Part shown: piece by piece, positions 60,869 through 64,000 of the stretch
Layout of the letters: each line of letters starts with the position of its first letter
Position numbering within the stretch: the stretch's first letter is position 1
NCBI GenBank assembly: GCA_963701385.1
Contig: CAVOZW010000027.1
Span: 372,001-436,000, forward strand
From: B30-G6 sp963701385
GTDB lineage: Bacteria > Desulfobacterota > Desulfobacteria > Desulfobacterales > B30-G6
Length of the DNA: 64,000 nt
Direction: 5' to 3'
Translations under genes and position numbers: made by a program
The notes under the pieces: model-generated
What the model was told of the DNA's origin: nothing
Seen by the model: only the letters and a program-made list of their open reading frames with translations
Database searches by the model: none

Positions 60869-61666
60869 TTAATGATCTTCCTTCCAATCCAGAGAATTGA
60901 CCCAGTAATTCAAGTTATCATCCAGACGACCGTCCAGGCTGATGTGCAGAAAGAAAAGATTGAGCCACTCGCGTAAATCCGAAGAGTCATAACGCACGGC
61001 AAAGGCCAGCGGAGATTTGGACAACTGTCCATCCAGAATCCGAAGGCTGCCGGGCGGGAAACAGGCAGCCTGTCCACGCACGGCGGACCCGTCATTCACC
61101 CCGGCATCGGTGTGACCGGCAACCACCGCATTGATCAGAATCGGTCCTCCGCCCTTATAGGTCTTCAACTGGGCCTCGGGAAAAGCATTTTTGGCATCGT
61201 TTTCACCGGTTGAGCCTAACAAAACAGCCAGTTTGGTCCCAGGTTTCTTAACATCATCGATGGATTGGATGGGGCTGTCCTGCTTCACGAATACCACGCT
61301 TCCGGTGTACATATAAGGATCAACAAAAGAGATTTTCATGGCCCTTTTCAAGGTCGGGGTCATATCGGCCGCAAGCATGTCGGCCTTCTTGGAAAGCAGG
61401 GCCGGAATGAGACCGTCCCAGTCATAGTTGAGGTACTTGATCTTTACGCCCATTTCCTTGGCGATCATCTCACAAAGCGCTATGGAACTGCCGGTCCGCG
61501 CGCCATTTCTATCCACAAAGCTGAAAGGTGCGCCCTGGGTCTGACAGGCGACACGGAGTTCCCCTCTTTGTGCAATTTCATCAAGAGTTCCTGCCGAGGC
61601 AGCACCGCAAAAAACCAAAAGAATCGCCAATGAGACAATTACCGAAAATGCTTTTACTTTTTTCAT
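60869..61666 (-). CDS. polar amino-acid ABC solute-binding protein
   Basis: From ATG 61666 (AAGGAGAG upstream) the 265-residue protein has a signal peptide (cleavage after SAG). Family segments: RGELRVACQTQGAPFSFVDR, SSIALCEMIAKEMGVKIKYL and LNYDWDGLIPALLSKKADML. It delivers an amino acid to the two permeases downstream. An in-frame ATG at 61756 would add a lysine-rich tail and has no ribosome site. Amino-acid specificity cannot be read from the sequence. First gene of the uptake operon. Confidence 0.92.
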   Translation of the reverse strand: MKKVKAFSVIVSLAILLVFCGAASAGTLDEIAQRGELRVACQTQGAPFSFVDRNGARTGSSIALCEMIAKEMGVKIKYLNYDWDGLIPALLSKKADMLAADMTPTLKRAMKISFVDPYMYTGSVVFVKQDSPIQSIDDVKKPGTKLAVLLGSTGENDAKNAFPEAQLKTYKGGGPILINAVVAGHTDAGVNDGSAVRGQAACFPPGSLRILDGQLSKSPLAFAVRYDSSDLREWLNLFFLHISLDGRLDDNLNYWVNSLDWKEDH

Positions 61667-61784
61667 TTTTCTCTCCTTTTTATTTCTTGTGCCATGATTG
61701 GTTCTGTTTTCCTTACCTATCTTTGGACGTGGGCGCGGAACGTTGGTTAAGCCCAAACACCTTGTTTGATATCCTTAAAAAAAA

Positions 61785-62582
61785 TCAGGGCGTTCGGCAA
61801 AGACGAAAACCGATATGTCGGAACCTGTAGTGCGGGGGACTCCCAAAGCGACTCGCACACCGGGTATCACGGGCCGGACTGTACCAGGTGCCGCTTCTCA
61901 TTGCCCGATATGAGCCCTTGGTTGGTCCTTTCGGATTGGTCACCTCATCGTACGGGTAGACACCAAACCAGTCCTTGCACCACTCCTGAACATTGCCGTG
62001 CATGTCATAGAGACCCCAGGCGTTCGGTTTTTTCTGAGCCACGGGCTGAATCCTACTTTTCGAGTTCCAGCAATACCAGCCTATTTGATCCAGATTGGCA
62101 TCTCTGCCGCAATCGAGCTCCGTAATCCCACCGTTGGAAAACGCTTCTGTACTGCCAGCCCGGCAGGCATACTCCCATTCGGCTTCGGTGGGAAGTCTGT
62201 ATTTATCTGTCCCTTCCCGCTGGTTGAGCTTGCCGATGAATTCCTGTGCATCATCCCATGAAACCTGTTCCACTGGGCAGTTATCACCGCAACCCTTTTG
62301 ACTAGAAGGATTTTTGCCCATCAAGGCTTTCCATTGGCCCTGGGTTACCTCCGTGGTCTGCATGTAGAAAGGATTTGTCAAATTTACTGCGTGTGGTATT
62401 TCGCCTGTATACCGGCCGGATTCATTTTCAGGGCTTCCCATCATAAATTTGCCTGGTTTTATCAGAACAAACTCTATCCCCAGGCTATTGGTGATCCTTT
62501 CCTTTGGTTGTTCAGCATAAGCACTAAAAACAAGGGCTAAAAAGATCACGATGAATTGGATTGGAATAATATATTTTTTCAT
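61785..62582 (-). CDS. exported formylglycine-generating-enzyme family protein (SUMF1)
   Basis: From ATG 62582 (AAGGGGATAG upstream) the 265-residue protein has a signal peptide (cleavage after AYAEQ region). It shows the SUMF1/FGE-sulfatase fold: GIEFVLIKPGKFMMGSPENE, QTTEVTQGQWKALMGKNPS, QVSWDDAQEFIGKLNQREG, DKYRLPTEAEWEYACRAG and MHGNVQEWCKDWFG, ending HIGFRLCRTP. The C-terminal cysteine pair of true formylglycine enzymes is not obvious, so it may be a non-catalytic family member such as a lectin or scaffold. It lies 119 bp upstream of the binding-protein gene on the same strand. Confidence 0.87.
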   Translation of the reverse strand: MKKYIIPIQFIVIFLALVFSAYAEQPKERITNSLGIEFVLIKPGKFMMGSPENESGRYTGEIPHAVNLTNPFYMQTTEVTQGQWKALMGKNPSSQKGCGDNCPVEQVSWDDAQEFIGKLNQREGTDKYRLPTEAEWEYACRAGSTEAFSNGGITELDCGRDANLDQIGWYCWNSKSRIQPVAQKKPNAWGLYDMHGNVQEWCKDWFGVYPYDEVTNPKGPTKGSYRAMRSGTWYSPARDTRCASRFGSPPHYRFRHIGFRLCRTP

Positions 62583-62670
62583 CGCCCTATCCCCTTTGGT
62601 CAATGATTATTAATGACGGATTTACATTTTAGCTCGATTGAAACCGAAAAATAATCTCACAATTCCTCAT

Positions 62671-63147
62671 TTAGATTCCCTCTACACCTTCGGGCAATTG
62701 TAACCAGTTCTTTCTGGATTTCATGAAGATAAATGTTTCACTTCTAATAACATTGCCTATTTTGAGAATTGTATCGGTGGTAAATCGATATAACTCATCC
62801 TTTCCTTCCACACAAATTACCTCCGCAAGAATATCGTAACGGCCGGTAACCACGCCTGCCCAAGCAACATTCGGCAGATGGGCTATCTTATCCAGTATCT
62901 GATCCAATTTTCCTTCTGACCGGACGCTCATGGCGACCAACGCGGTCATCATTTCTCGATGCCGGCTTGGATCGATCAATCCTGAAACTTTAAACATACC
63001 ATTTTTCTCAAGACCTTTTATTCGGCTTCGAACGGTAGGTGCCGTCACATTGAGTTTTTTGGCCATTTCACCGATCGGCATTCGCCCGTTTTTTGTTAAC
63101 AGACGAATGATCTCATTATCCAATGTATCAAGTCTTGTTTTATCCAA
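62671..63147 (-). CDS. Lrp/AsnC family transcriptional regulator
   Basis: The 158-residue protein has the Lrp/AsnC winged helix (LDNEIIRLLTKNGRMPIGEM, MAKKLNVTAPTVRSRIKGLE) and a C-terminal RAM (amino-acid sensing) domain with VVTGRYDILAEVICVEGKDE. It starts with TTG 63147 (GAGAGG upstream). It is the first gene of the 63-54 kb minus-strand block and would control amino-acid uptake and catabolism in response to an amino acid. An AT-rich region just upstream (63165-63275) probably contains its own operator. Intact. Confidence 0.92.
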   Translation of the reverse strand: MDKTRLDTLDNEIIRLLTKNGRMPIGEMAKKLNVTAPTVRSRIKGLEKNGMFKVSGLIDPSRHREMMTALVAMSVRSEGKLDQILDKIAHLPNVAWAGVVTGRYDILAEVICVEGKDELYRFTTDTILKIGNVIRSETFIFMKSRKNWLQLPEGVEGI

Positions 63148-63164
63148 AGGGCCTCTCTATTTTT

Positions 63165-63275
63165 TAATTAGAATATTATTTTTTTATTAATATCTATATA
63201 AATAATTTGTCAAGTAAAAATTATATTAATAGATAAAAATATAAATAAATATTTTCCTTTTAAAATTAAACGCCG
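63165..63275. promoter_or_regulatory. AT-rich region, possible Lrp operator
   Basis: Near-pure A/T with related segments TTATTAATATCTATATAAAT and ATATTAATAGATAAAAATAT. It lies directly upstream of the Lrp-type gene, whose family binds such AT-rich sites and often represses itself. Promoter of the minus-strand operon is likely here. Confidence 0.4.
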
Positions 63276-63569
63276 CCTAAGGTGATATTTATTTATGCTC
63301 GATTGGTGTGATGCGATGGATGCATAATGGAGAGACAAGCGTGGAGCAGACTACAATGACTTGATTGAACCTTCGATCAATGAAAACCGGGCGAAAGTGA
63401 CCAAATCACTACCATCTAGTAGTAGCCGCGGACTTAGAAGACTCCTTATGCAGTCATGGAATGCGAATTTTTTCAGACAAAGAACTTTAAAGAGGGGGCA
63501 GATTGTGAGGATATCACAACATCCATCAAAGACCGGGTAGCCGGGGGCCATGCTGGCCCCAAGCCCCCT

Positions 63570-63602
63570 AACCGTACGTGACAGGTTACCGTCATACGGC
63601 TC
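63570..63602 (-). ncRNA. second group II intron domain V-like hairpin
   Basis: The minus strand reads GAGCCGTA-TGACG-GTAA-CCTGTCA-CG-TACGGTT, with the AGC triad, CG bulge and a GNRA-type loop of domain V. The match is weaker than at 37407 but ordered. No reverse transcriptase frame flanks it, so only a remnant is present. The rest of 63276-63884 has no recognisable gene; a 123-codon minus-strand frame here is spurious. Confidence 0.55.
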
Positions 63603-63884
63603 AAGCCCTTCAAAAGCCGACCTCAGCCAAGGGCGACCCAGTCGTCCTGTTAACAACAAAGTGAAGATTTGATTGCAGGATTGTAAGTTCCAAACAATCA
63701 TTTGGAAAAATACCCCTGCCATCTATTGTCGTAAGGATTTGCCTTGCCACGGATTTTCGTATGACGAACTATTTTTACCGTGGCCATATAGACCAAATCG
63801 ATGACGTCAACCCCACCTCCCTCTGCCTTTGGCCGATACATAACCTTTCATTTAGCCGACCACTTGACTTTCGAATGGACGCTT

Positions 63885-64000
63885 ATGGCTGAACCAACCT
63901 TATACCCGCGATTTGTACGGTACCGACTGGAGGAGGCATTGAAGGATACTCCGGTAGTGTTGGTCCATGAGCCGCGCCAGTGCGGCAAAACCACCCTTGC
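63885..64000 (+). CDS. AAA ATPase of the DUF4143 family (partial)
   Basis: From ATG 63885 the visible 38 codons read MAEPTLYPRFVRYRLEEALK then DTPVVLVHEPRQCGKTTL. The pattern R-x-P-x-VV-x-GPRQ-x-GKTTL with Walker A PRQCGKTT is the start of the ATPase family whose C-terminal domain is DUF4143. A 3' fragment of the same family is at 33676. The gene continues beyond the window, so the completeness is not known. These ATPases are often mobile and hypothetical. Confidence 0.75.
   Translation, partial: MAEPTLYPRFVRYRLEEALKDTPVVLVHEPRQCGKTTL

Noticed and set aside
63351..63722. 123-codon minus-strand frame
   Set aside because: It overlaps the group II intron domain V-like hairpin, and the translation is not protein-like.

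Overview
This 64 kb window looks like a mosaic chromosome segment from a sulfate-reducing-type deltaproteobacterium (Desulfobacterota). That is an inference from gene content: a TAXI-type TRAP transporter with its DUF1850 partner, a stand-alone 218-residue siroheme sulfite reductase, small proteins with an RSGxDRR motif, SUMF1/DUF1566 secreted proteins and several binding-protein transporters. No rRNA, intact tRNA or CRISPR array was seen.

Layout. 0-3.4 kb: minus-strand TAXI TRAP operon running off the left edge. 3.7-5.7 kb: L-2-hydroxyglutarate oxidase and small sulfite reductase. 5.8-8.3 kb: glycogen phosphorylase with a stand-alone CBM48 protein. 8.6-13.6 kb: YbhGFSR-like exporter operon (HlyD, two ATPases, two permeases). 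13.6-22.5 kb: mixed small operons, with an internally deleted SDR gene, a LytM/M23 protein, a frameshifted MetF-like gene, a frameshifted Tat-exported aldo/keto reductase, a DUF6599-like protein, a histidine phosphatase and an ADP-ribosylglycohydrolase. 23-26 kb: RimB-like, AstE-like and RimK-like genes that probably work together. 26.5-33.5 kb: cytochrome b5/DUF2231, SelO, ParA with a small partner, a Lon N-terminal-like protein and a YcaQ-like glycosylase. 33.5-38.6 kb: a gene graveyard (tmRNA 3'-end scar, DUF4143 fragment, group II intron remnant) around an RsbU-type phosphatase. 38.8-42.2 kb: a giant cyclase/ATPase/TPR protein. 42.7-45.6 kb: UspA, NhaC and a solute-binding protein. 46-54 kb: AT-richer accessory DNA with fragments, small proteins, an acyltransferase, a lipoprotein hydrolase and a large lipoprotein. 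54-63 kb: an amino-acid ABC transporter with opine dehydrogenase, saccharopine-dehydrogenase-like and D-cysteine-desulfhydrase-like enzymes, and an Lrp regulator at its head.

Two families of non-coding mobile repeats run through the window. One is a palindromic repeat bounded by TTGAAGAACC and TTGCGGTTCAA (eight copies, 35-119 bp). The other is a MITE-like element whose best copy has 14-bp terminal inverted repeats (GGGTCGGACCGAGA) and which recurs four times. They sit in intergenic gaps, and one forms the 3' end of a gene.

Many genes are broken by single-base indels, especially the 56-59 kb amino-acid operon, which carries four frameshifts in three consecutive genes, several in homopolymer runs. 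This could be sequencing error in a draft assembly or real decay; raw reads would decide. Gene fragments (UspA, SNase, TetR, GAF, DUF4143, IS256 transposase, reverse transcriptase, four-helix-bundle protein) show that real decay and rearrangement also occur here.
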